Assembly (NCBI GenBank): GCA_002425245.1
Contig: DILW01000090.1
Coordinates: 1-40,277, forward strand
Source: Betaproteobacteria bacterium UBA5582
GTDB taxonomy: Bacteria > Pseudomonadota > Gammaproteobacteria > Burkholderiales > Rhodocyclaceae
DNA: 40,277 nt
Reading direction: 5' to 3'
The stretch's first letter is position 1; the number at the start of each line of letters is the position of its first letter. A model generated the notes under the pieces. The model was not told the origin of the DNA, searched no databases, and was given only the letters and a program-made list of their open reading frames with translations. The translations under genes and the position numbers were made by a program. Shown one piece after another: positions 33,527-40,277 of the stretch.

Positions 33527-34225
33527 ATGATTCCCTTTCTCGGCCCGCGCGACCCCTTCCCCCCGGTCAGCACCGCGCATGTCGAGATGAACGGGCTGCT
33601 CGCGGTGGGCGGCGAGCTGCATCCCGAACGTCTGCTCGATGCCTACCGGCGCGGCATCTTCCCCTGGGGGACGGTCGAAGGACAGCCGCTGTGGTACAGC
33701 CCGGACCCGCGCATGGTGATGTTCCCGGAAGAATTCCGCCTGTCGCGCAGCCTGCGTCGCCTGCTGCGCAGCGGCCCGTACACGATCAGCGCCGACCGCG
33801 CCTTTCCGGAGGTGATGCGGGCCTGCGCCAGCGTCCCCCGACCGGGACAGGACAGCACTTGGATCACCGACGAGATGCTCGCCGCCTATATCCGGCTGCA
33901 CGAACTCGGCTGGGCGCATTCGGTCGAAGTCCGGGCAGAGGGCGAACTCGTGGGCGGCCTGTACGGTCTGGCCATCGGCCGCATGTTCTACGGCGAATCG
34001 ATGTTCTCCCGGCAGGACAATGCCTCGAAGTTCGCCTTCGCCTACCTGATCCGGCACTTGCGCGCTGAGGGCTTCGGCATGATCGACTGCCAGATGTACA
34101 CCGACCACCTGGCCTCGCTCGGGGCCAGGGAGATTGCGCGTGCCGAATTCCTCCAGCGCATGCATGGGCTGATCGGCGACGCTGGCCGCAGCACCTGGCA
34201 ATTCGCCGACCGTACCGACTGGTAA
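33527..34225 (+). CDS. aat: Leucyl/phenylalanyl-tRNA-protein transferase
   Basis: A 232-residue N-degron enzyme that adds Leu or Phe to proteins with N-terminal Arg or Lys, marking them for ClpS/ClpAP. The family signature is clear: NGLLAVGGELHPERLLDAYRRGIFPW, then PLWYSPDPRMVMFPEEF, GLYGLAIGRMFYGESMF and a late IDCQMYTDHLASLGARE. It lies immediately upstream of bpt, a second N-degron transferase (6 bases apart), a common pairing in proteobacteria. Confidence 0.98.
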   Translation: MIPFLGPRDPFPPVSTAHVEMNGLLAVGGELHPERLLDAYRRGIFPWGTVEGQPLWYSPDPRMVMFPEEFRLSRSLRRLLRSGPYTISADRAFPEVMRACASVPRPGQDSTWITDEMLAAYIRLHELGWAHSVEVRAEGELVGGLYGLAIGRMFYGESMFSRQDNASKFAFAYLIRHLRAEGFGMIDCQMYTDHLASLGAREIARAEFLQRMHGLIGDAGRSTWQFADRTDW

Positions 34226-34231
34226 GCAGCC

Positions 34232-34969
34232 ATGTCCCAAGCCAACGACGCCGACCTGCCGTTCTCGCTGCTGCAGTTTTACGCGACCTCGCCTTACCCG
34301 TGCAGCTATCTTGCCGAGCGCGAGGCGCGCTCGCAGGTGGCGACACCGGCCCACCTGATCGACAGCGGCATCTACAGCACCCTGGTGCGGGCCGGCTTCC
34401 GGCGCAGCGGCATTTTCACCTACCGCCCCCACTGCGATCTCTGCCAGGCCTGCGTGCCGGTCCGTCTGCCGGTGGCCGACTTCAGCCCGTCGCGCAGCCA
34501 GCGGCGCGCCTGGAAACACCATGCCGGCATGGAAATCCGCGAACTGCCGCTGATTTTCGTCAACGAGCATTTCGACCTCTACGTCCGCTACCAGGCCAGC
34601 CGCCATCCGGGTGGCGGCATGGACGAGGACAGCCAGGAGCAATACACCCAGTTCCTCCTGCAGAGCAGCGTCGATACCCGGCTGATCGAATTCATCGAAG
34701 ATGGCCAGTTGCGCATGGTCAGCGTCATCGACCTCCTCGACGACGGCCTGTCATCGGTGTACACCTTCTTCGACCCGGACCTGCCCGGCGCCAGCTTCGG
34801 CGTTTTCAACATCCTGTGGCAGGTCGAGCAGTGCCGCGCCCTGAAGCTGCCTTACCTGTACCTCGGCTACTGGATCGCCGACAGCCGGAAAATGGCCTAT
34901 AAAACGCAGTTCCGTCCGATCGAGGGGCGCGTCGGCGGACACTGGAGAATCCTTGATCCAGCCCCCTGA
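34232..34969 (+). CDS. bpt: Aspartate/glutamate leucyltransferase (Bpt, ATE family)
   Basis: A 245-residue transferase that adds Leu to N-terminal Asp or Glu, extending the bacterial N-degron pathway. The N-terminal ATE domain has Cys24 in YPCSYL and the triad C68, C71, C74 (HCDLCQACVPVR); comparable cysteines hold an Fe-S cluster in eukaryotic ATE1. The C-terminal half shows DDGLSSVYTFFDP, LPYLYLGYWI and KMAYKTQFRP, typical of the GNAT-like acyltransferase domain. It forms a two-gene unit with aat. Confidence 0.96.
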   Translation: MSQANDADLPFSLLQFYATSPYPCSYLAEREARSQVATPAHLIDSGIYSTLVRAGFRRSGIFTYRPHCDLCQACVPVRLPVADFSPSRSQRRAWKHHAGMEIRELPLIFVNEHFDLYVRYQASRHPGGGMDEDSQEQYTQFLLQSSVDTRLIEFIEDGQLRMVSVIDLLDDGLSSVYTFFDPDLPGASFGVFNILWQVEQCRALKLPYLYLGYWIADSRKMAYKTQFRPIEGRVGGHWRILDPAP

Positions 34970-35029
34970 GATTCCCTAAATTCCCCGCCCGGCCTATGAT
35001 CCGAGCTTAGCCAATCGCGGAACCTCATC

Positions 35030-36310
35030 GTGCAATTTCTCAGGAAACTATTCGGCCTGCGCCCTGAACCCCCTCCACCGTCGCCTCGTACTTTAAAGAC
35101 ACCGGTGGCAGCCCCAGCAGCAAGCGAGCGAATCCTCTTTGCCTGGCAGGAAATGCTGGATGGCGGATCGCAGATCGCCGGCTACCGACTGCAGGCGCGG
35201 GAAGTCGGCAAACGTGGGGAAATTTCCGGCACCGCACTACGCGACGCGCTGGTCGCCGAAAATGTTCGCCAGGCAGCGAGCCAGCGACCGCTACTGATCA
35301 ACCTGACGGTCGAACAATGGACAGCAGCCGATTTCTCCGAAATCGTCGCGCCCAACACCGTTTTCCTGATCAACGACCCTCAGAACCACCCGGCGCCGCA
35401 ACAGCTTTTCGAGCAAATCCGCGCCCTGGGCGGCAAGGTTGGCATTCGCGACGACAAGGCGAACCAGGACAGCGAGGACTGGCCACTGGATCTGGTCCTG
35501 TTCGCCTTCCGCGCGACCGATCTGGCGACGCAGGAGAGTCGGGTGCAGCGTTTGCGCCAGCGTAGCGGCCTGCTGCTGGTGGCAGACGGTGTCGAATCCT
35601 GGGCCGAGCATCGCCTTTGTCAGCGCATCGGTTTCCACCTGAGCATCGGCGGCTTTGCCGGCACCCGCGACGTGGAAGCCCCTCCCGGGAAAATCAGTGA
35701 AAGCCGGCTGGTGGTCGTTGAAATGCTCAACCAGATTCGCAGCGATGCTGAACTTGACGAACTCGCCGCGACCGCATTGCGCGACCCGGCGGTAGTGGTC
35801 AAGTTGCTGGACATGGCCAACTCACCGCTTTACGGCTTGCCGCGCAAGGTAGCCAGCATCGGCGAAGCCATCAACCTGCTCGGTCGTGACGCCCTCTATC
35901 GCTGGCTGTCGCTGGCCTTGTTCAATATCGAAGGTGACGATGGCCGGGACCGCACCTTGCTGGTTCTGGCGCTGTGTCGGGCAGCCCTCCTCGAAGGCCT
36001 GAGCCAGGACAAGGGCAAACAGGCCGCCGATGAAGCGTTTCTGGTCGGTCTTCTGTCGATAGCCGACAGCCTGCTTGACCGGCCGATGGCCGAGGTCCTC
36101 ACTCACATCCATCTACCGGCCACGATCAAGCTTGCATTACTCAGCAATGAAGGCGAACACGCCCGCTTTCTGCAACTGGCGATCATGCTGGAGCGCTGCC
36201 GACTTGACCAGGCAGTGGTTCTGGCCGGCGCCCTGCAGATCAGCCCGGCTGCCCTGATCGAAAGCTACCGCAAGGCGCTCACCTGGGCTGGCACAGTGCT
36301 TGACAACTGA
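35030..36310 (+). CDS. EAL-HDOD (YuxH-type) signalling protein, EAL degenerate
   Basis: A 426-residue cytoplasmic protein that starts at GTG 35030. After a Pro-rich leader, residues about 35-215 form an EAL-like barrel in which the catalytic EAL and metal ligands are not recognisable (IAGYRLQAREV stands where EALxR normally is), so c-di-GMP hydrolysis is unlikely. Residues about 225-400 are an HDOD domain (LDELAATALRDPAVVVKLLDMANS, then GLPRKVASIGEAINLLGRDAL). Such proteins serve as adaptors linking c-di-GMP to motility or pili. A TATGAT (34995-35000) upstream may be its -10. No ribosome site is obvious. It is not obviously part of the bpt operon. Confidence 0.83.
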   Translation: MQFLRKLFGLRPEPPPPSPRTLKTPVAAPAASERILFAWQEMLDGGSQIAGYRLQAREVGKRGEISGTALRDALVAENVRQAASQRPLLINLTVEQWTAADFSEIVAPNTVFLINDPQNHPAPQQLFEQIRALGGKVGIRDDKANQDSEDWPLDLVLFAFRATDLATQESRVQRLRQRSGLLLVADGVESWAEHRLCQRIGFHLSIGGFAGTRDVEAPPGKISESRLVVVEMLNQIRSDAELDELAATALRDPAVVVKLLDMANSPLYGLPRKVASIGEAINLLGRDALYRWLSLALFNIEGDDGRDRTLLVLALCRAALLEGLSQDKGKQAADEAFLVGLLSIADSLLDRPMAEVLTHIHLPATIKLALLSNEGEHARFLQLAIMLERCRLDQAVVLAGALQISPAALIESYRKALTWAGTVLDN

Positions 36311-36382
36311 AACCAAAATTTACTTTTGCCCAGGAAGCCGGTGTTACGCTCAGCCCAACGATCATCACGGAGAAAGTCACTC

Positions 36383-36976
36383 ATGCGACTGCCCATTCTT
36401 GTCCTCATCACCCTGCTCACCACGCTGCTCTCGGGCTGCGGCTACAACCAGATCCAGATCAACGACGAGGGCGTCAACGCCGCCTGGTCGGAAGTGCTCA
36501 ACCAGTACAAGCGGCGCGCCGACCTGGTGCCCAACCTGGTGGCCACGGTCAAGGGCTACGCCGCCCACGAGAAAGAGGTGCTGACCCAGGTTACCGAGGC
36601 TCGCGCCAAGGTCGGCGGCATCAACGCCACGCCGGAACTGGTCAACGACGAAGCCGCCTTCGCCAAGTTCCAGGCAGCGCAATCGGAAATGAGCAGCGCC
36701 CTGGCCCGCCTGCTGGTGGTTGCCGAGAACTATCCGCAACTCAAGGCCGACGCCAATTTCCGCGACCTCCAGGCGCAGCTCGAAGGCACCGAGAACCGCG
36801 TCACCGTCGCCCGCAACCGCTACATCGAGACCGTGCGCGTGTACAACATCTCGGTGCGCACCTTCCCGAACAACCTGACGGCGATGGTCATGGGCTGGAA
36901 GCCTAAGGCCAATTTCACCGTCGACAACGAAAAAGCCATCGCCGACGCCCCCGCCGTCAAGTTCGACAGCAAGTAA
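36383..36976 (+). CDS. lemA: LemA family lipoprotein
   Basis: A 197-residue lipoprotein-type LemA. A signal with lipobox LLSGC (Cys18) is followed by INDEGVNAAWSEVLNQYKRRADLVPNLVATVKGYA, the conserved LemA helical start, and later YNISVRTFPNNL. It likely sits at the inner membrane facing the periplasm. The ATG at 36383 has a GGAG about 10 bases upstream and gives the lipobox at the right distance; an in-frame upstream ATG would bury it. Two TPM-domain genes follow at 3 and 1 bases' distance, the standard lemA-ygcG arrangement. Confidence 0.93.
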   Translation: MRLPILVLITLLTTLLSGCGYNQIQINDEGVNAAWSEVLNQYKRRADLVPNLVATVKGYAAHEKEVLTQVTEARAKVGGINATPELVNDEAAFAKFQAAQSEMSSALARLLVVAENYPQLKADANFRDLQAQLEGTENRVTVARNRYIETVRVYNISVRTFPNNLTAMVMGWKPKANFTVDNEKAIADAPAVKFDSK

Positions 36977-36979
36977 GCG

Positions 36980-37792
<813 letters not shown>

Positions 37793-37793
37793 A

Positions 37794-38294
37794 ATGGGAC
37801 TGCTGCGCAAACTCAAACACCTGACCGCGCCGGGCTGGCTGATCAAGCGCCATTTCGCCAAGGCCGACCTCGACGCCGTCGAGGCCGCCATCGCCGCTTC
37901 GGAAAAGACCCATCGCGGCGAAATCTGCGTGGTCATCGAAGGCGCCCTGCCCTTCGCCGCGCTCTGGCATGAAGAAGACAGCCGCCAGCGCGCCGCTCGC
38001 CTGTTCCTGGAATACGGGGTCGACCGGACGCGCGAGGCGACCGGCATCCTGCTCTACATCCAGTTGCTCGACCATCAACTGGAAATCCTCGCTGACCGCG
38101 GCATCGCCGAACGCGTGCCGCAATCCGTCTGGGACGACCTCTGCCACGCCGCCGAAGCCGATTTCGCCGCCGGTCGCTACCGCGACGGACTGGTCAGCGC
38201 CATCGGCCGCATCGGCGCCCTGCTCGCCGAACACTTCCCGGCCAGCGTCGGCGACAACCCGAACGAACTCGGCAACCGCCCGCGGCTGCGCTGA
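37794..38294 (+). CDS. Second TPM-domain protein, cytoplasmic form
   Basis: A 166-residue TPM-domain protein without a signal peptide (SEKTHRGEICVVIEGALPF, ATGILLYIQLLDHQLEILADRG, AAEADFAAGRYRDGLVSAI). Its ATG at 37794 lies 1 base after the previous stop and follows a GGGGAG ribosome site inside the preceding gene, so it is coupled to it. A pairing of membrane and soluble TPM proteins behind LemA is common in betaproteobacteria. It ends directly at the stop of the convergent MacB-type permease. Confidence 0.88.
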   Translation: MGLLRKLKHLTAPGWLIKRHFAKADLDAVEAAIAASEKTHRGEICVVIEGALPFAALWHEEDSRQRAARLFLEYGVDRTREATGILLYIQLLDHQLEILADRGIAERVPQSVWDDLCHAAEADFAAGRYRDGLVSAIGRIGALLAEHFPASVGDNPNELGNRPRLR

Positions 38295-39515
38295 TCACTG
38301 GTAGCGCAGCGCCTCGATCGGATCGAGCCGCGACGCCTTCTGCGCCGGATACCAGCCGAAGAAGATGCCGACCCCGGCGGCGACGGCAAAGGCCAGCAGC
38401 GCCGCCGTCCCGGAAATGACCACGACCATGCCGGTGATGGCGTTGATGCCGAGCGCGATGGCAATGCCCAGCGTCAGGCCGAGCAGGCAGCCGGCGAAGG
38501 AAATCATCACCGCTTCGAGCAGGAACTGCAGCAGGATATCTTTCTGTCTGGCGCCGATGGCCATGCGGATGCCGATCTCGCGGGTGCGCTCGGTGACCGA
38601 CACCAGCATGATGTTCATGATGCCGATGCCGCCGACGATCAGCGAGATCGAAGCAATGGCGCCGAGCAGGATGGACATGGTCCGCGTCGTGGCAGCCTCG
38701 GATTCGGCAGCGGCGGAGAGATTGCGCATGAAGAAGTCGTTGGGCATGTCCTCGCGCAGGCGGTGCCGCTGGCGCAGCAAGGACTCGACACTGTTCATCG
38801 TCCGCTCCATGCCTTCGGCCGAATCGGCCTGGACCATGATCATCCGCACCGAACCGACGAAGGGCGTGCCGAACACCTTGCGCTGCGCGGTGGACAGCGG
38901 AATGATCACGGTATCGTCCTGGTCGCGACCGTCAAGGTTCTGTCCCTTGGGCGCCAGCACGCCGATGACGACGAACGGGCTCTGCTGGATGCGCAGCGTC
39001 TTGCCGACCGGATCTTCGTCGCCGAACAGGTTTTCGGCGACGGTCTTGCCAATTACTGCCACCCGCGTTGCCGAACGCACGTCGGAATCGCCGAAGCTGC
39101 CGCCGCTGACCAGATTCCAGGCACGGGCATCGAGGTAGGCCGGCGTCGTGCCGATCACCTGGGTGCTCCAGTTCTGCGCGCCATAGACCAGTTGCCGCGA
39201 GCCCTGGTGGGTCGGCGCGACATTGGAGACGCCGTCGAGTTCGGCAATCGCTTCGGCATCGCCGACGGTCAGCGTCGGCCCGCCACCGCTACCGCTGCGC
39301 ACGCCGGCCGCGGTGAATGAACCGGAGAGGACGATGAACAGGTTCGAGCCCATGGTGCTGATCGTCTGCTGCACCGCATACTGCGCGCCCTGGCCGATGG
39401 CCAGCATGATGACCACGGCGCCGACACCGATCACCATGCCAAGCATGGTCAGCGCCGTGCGCAGACGGTTGGCACCCATCGCCAGCCAGGCTTCGCCGAG
39501 CATCGGGCGGATCAT
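38295..39515 (-). CDS. macB: MacB-type ABC transporter permease
   Basis: A 406-residue FtsX-like permease with one N-terminal membrane helix (MLGMVIGVGAVVIMLAI), a large periplasmic MacB_PCD domain (GSNLFIVLSGSF, VIGTTPAYLDARAW) and three C-terminal helices (ISLIVGGIGIMNIMLVS, then TERTREIGIRMAIGAR). It is the classical tripartite-pump permease, here with the ATPase on a separate gene (unlike fused MacB). Its start overlaps the ATPase stop by 4 bases (ATGA). The likely substrate is a macrolide, peptide or lipid-type compound; this is not determinable from sequence. Confidence 0.9.
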   Translation of the reverse strand: MIRPMLGEAWLAMGANRLRTALTMLGMVIGVGAVVIMLAIGQGAQYAVQQTISTMGSNLFIVLSGSFTAAGVRSGSGGGPTLTVGDAEAIAELDGVSNVAPTHQGSRQLVYGAQNWSTQVIGTTPAYLDARAWNLVSGGSFGDSDVRSATRVAVIGKTVAENLFGDEDPVGKTLRIQQSPFVVIGVLAPKGQNLDGRDQDDTVIIPLSTAQRKVFGTPFVGSVRMIMVQADSAEGMERTMNSVESLLRQRHRLREDMPNDFFMRNLSAAAESEAATTRTMSILLGAIASISLIVGGIGIMNIMLVSVTERTREIGIRMAIGARQKDILLQFLLEAVMISFAGCLLGLTLGIAIALGINAITGMVVVISGTAALLAFAVAAGVGIFFGWYPAQKASRLDPIEALRYQ

Positions 39516-40210
39516 GGCTGGGCTCCGGTGAGGTGGTCGCTGACGATGCGACCGTCGAGAAAACGCACCTGACGGCCGGCGTGCTCGGCGATGTCGGGTT
39601 CGTGCGTGACCAGCACGATGGTGATGCCGTCGGCGTTCAGTTCGCCGAACAGGCGCATGATTTCCTCGCTGGTATGGCTGTCCAGATTGCCGGTCGGCTC
39701 GTCGGCCAGGATCAGGCGCGGTGCATTGACCAGCGCCCGGGCAATCGCCACCCGCTGCTGCTGACCGCCGGAAATCCGGTTGGGCAGCGACTCGGCGTAC
39801 TTGCCCAGGCCGACCCGATCGAGCAGCACGCGGGCCCGCGCCCGCCGGGTTTCCTTGTCCACGCCGGCGTAGACCAGCGGCAGCGCGACGTTGTCCTGCA
39901 GGCTCATGCGCGGCAGCAGGTTGAAGCCCTGGAAGACGAAACCGATGGTCCGGTTGCGCAAGCGGGCCAGGTCGTCCTTGCTCATTTGCGCGACATTCTC
40001 GCCGGCCAGGAAATAGTCGCCGGCACTGGGCGTGTCGAGGCAGCCGAGCAGGTTCATGAAGGTCGACTTGCCCGAACCGGACGGCCCCATGACGGCGATG
40101 AACTCGCCGGGGCGGATTTCGAGGTCGACACCCTTCAGCGCCGGGAAAAGCCCGGCCGCCGTCTCGTAGGACTTGCCCAGCCCGACCACGCGGATCACCG
40201 GCCCGGTCAT
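39512..40210 (-). CDS. MacB/LolD-type ABC transporter ATP-binding protein
   Basis: A 232-residue ATPase with Walker A GPSGSGKST near 39-47, Q-loop FVFQGFNLLPRM, signature ISGGQQQRVAIARAL, Walker B LILADEPTGNLD and switch His in VTHEPDIAEH. It pairs with the permease that follows, by an ATGA overlap. Its own ATG overlaps the stop of an upstream frame (TGATG), consistent with an adaptor-ATPase-permease operon. Confidence 0.95.
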   Translation of the reverse strand: MTGPVIRVVGLGKSYETAAGLFPALKGVDLEIRPGEFIAVMGPSGSGKSTFMNLLGCLDTPSAGDYFLAGENVAQMSKDDLARLRNRTIGFVFQGFNLLPRMSLQDNVALPLVYAGVDKETRRARARVLLDRVGLGKYAESLPNRISGGQQQRVAIARALVNAPRLILADEPTGNLDSHTSEEIMRLFGELNADGITIVLVTHEPDIAEHAGRQVRFLDGRIVSDHLTGAQP

Positions 40211-40254
40211 CAGAACATTCTCATGCCTACAAGGTTGTTGCTGCTGTTGCCGGT
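40210..40254 (-). CDS. C-terminal tail of an upstream protein, probably the periplasmic adaptor (MacA-like)
   Basis: Fourteen codons and a stop, read on minus in frame up to the adapter boundary, give TGNSSNNLVGMRMF. The stop (TGA) overlaps the ATPase start as TGATG. A membrane-fusion adaptor gene normally precedes this ATPase-permease pair, and RxMF-like ends are plausible for such proteins, but the fragment is too short to identify on its own. Confidence 0.35.
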   Translation of the reverse strand, partial: TGNSSNNLVGMRMF

Positions 40255-40277
40255 AGATCGGAAGAGCGTCCGGTAGG
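40255..40277. other. Illumina TruSeq adapter remnant at contig end
   Basis: Bases 40255-40270 match the first 16 bases of the Illumina adapter (AGATCGGAAGAGCGTC), and the next seven match the continuation at five of seven positions. It is not genomic sequence. Confidence 0.92.

Noticed and set aside
32381..34642. A minus-strand open frame of about 750 codons over fbpC, aat and bpt
   Set aside because: The three plus-strand genes have complete family motifs; the antisense frame shows no recognisable domain and is a composition effect.

Overview
The window looks like chromosomal core DNA of a GC-rich betaproteobacterium, most likely of the Rhodocyclales (Dechloromonas/Azonexus type). I infer this from the gene content: rpsF-priB-rpsR-rplI-dnaB, etfBA, paired aat and bpt N-degron transferases, FimV and HDOD proteins, and a gyrA-serC-pheA-hisC-tyrA run. 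Nearly every base is coding, and no gene-free stretch exceeds about 135 bases. I saw no tRNA, rRNA, CRISPR array, insertion sequence or prophage.

Layout. 1-6180 (minus): gyrA, serC, pheA, hisC and a cut-off tyrA, a tightly packed serine/aromatic amino acid operon behind gyrase A. 6283-9108 (plus): an amidohydrolase (mtaD-like), a short OmpA-domain protein with its own terminator, and ubiG. 9095-11239 (minus): an orphan family-5 solute-binding lipoprotein. 11319-14546 (plus): a Bcp-type peroxiredoxin, a PIN-PhoH ATPase and a Tat-exported transglutaminase-fold protein that has lost its catalytic Cys. 14556-17467 (minus): the ribosomal/replication cluster rpsF-priB-rpsR-rplI-dnaB, where priB appears to start at CTG. 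17594-20051 (minus): a short FimV-like protein and a CbiM-like membrane protein. 20087-22506: etfBA divergent from a TetR regulator whose promoter carries two palindromes. 22515-28185 (minus): ppx/gppA, then an apparent acuI - response regulator - prpE cluster around propionyl-CoA. 28319-28837 (plus): an NlpC/P60 peptidase. 28955-33517: a ferric-iron ABC transporter in split arrangement (binding protein, ankyrin protein, reversed permease, divergent ATPase). 33527-36310 (plus): aat, bpt and a degenerate EAL-HDOD protein. 36383-38294 (plus): lemA and two TPM-domain proteins. 38295-40254 (minus): a MacB-type permease, its ATPase and the last codons of a likely adaptor protein.

The window ends in sequence that matches the Illumina TruSeq adapter (40255-40277), so its right edge is an assembly end, not biology.

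The best candidates for something new are: the acuI/prpE pair enclosing a receiver-GGDEF protein with a dead GGDEF motif but an intact RxxD inhibitory site; the iron-transport ATPase with a four-cysteine cluster, transcribed divergently from its permease around a shared palindromic -10; and the Ser-substituted transglutaminase with a lysine-rich linker. All functions are inferred from sequence alone.
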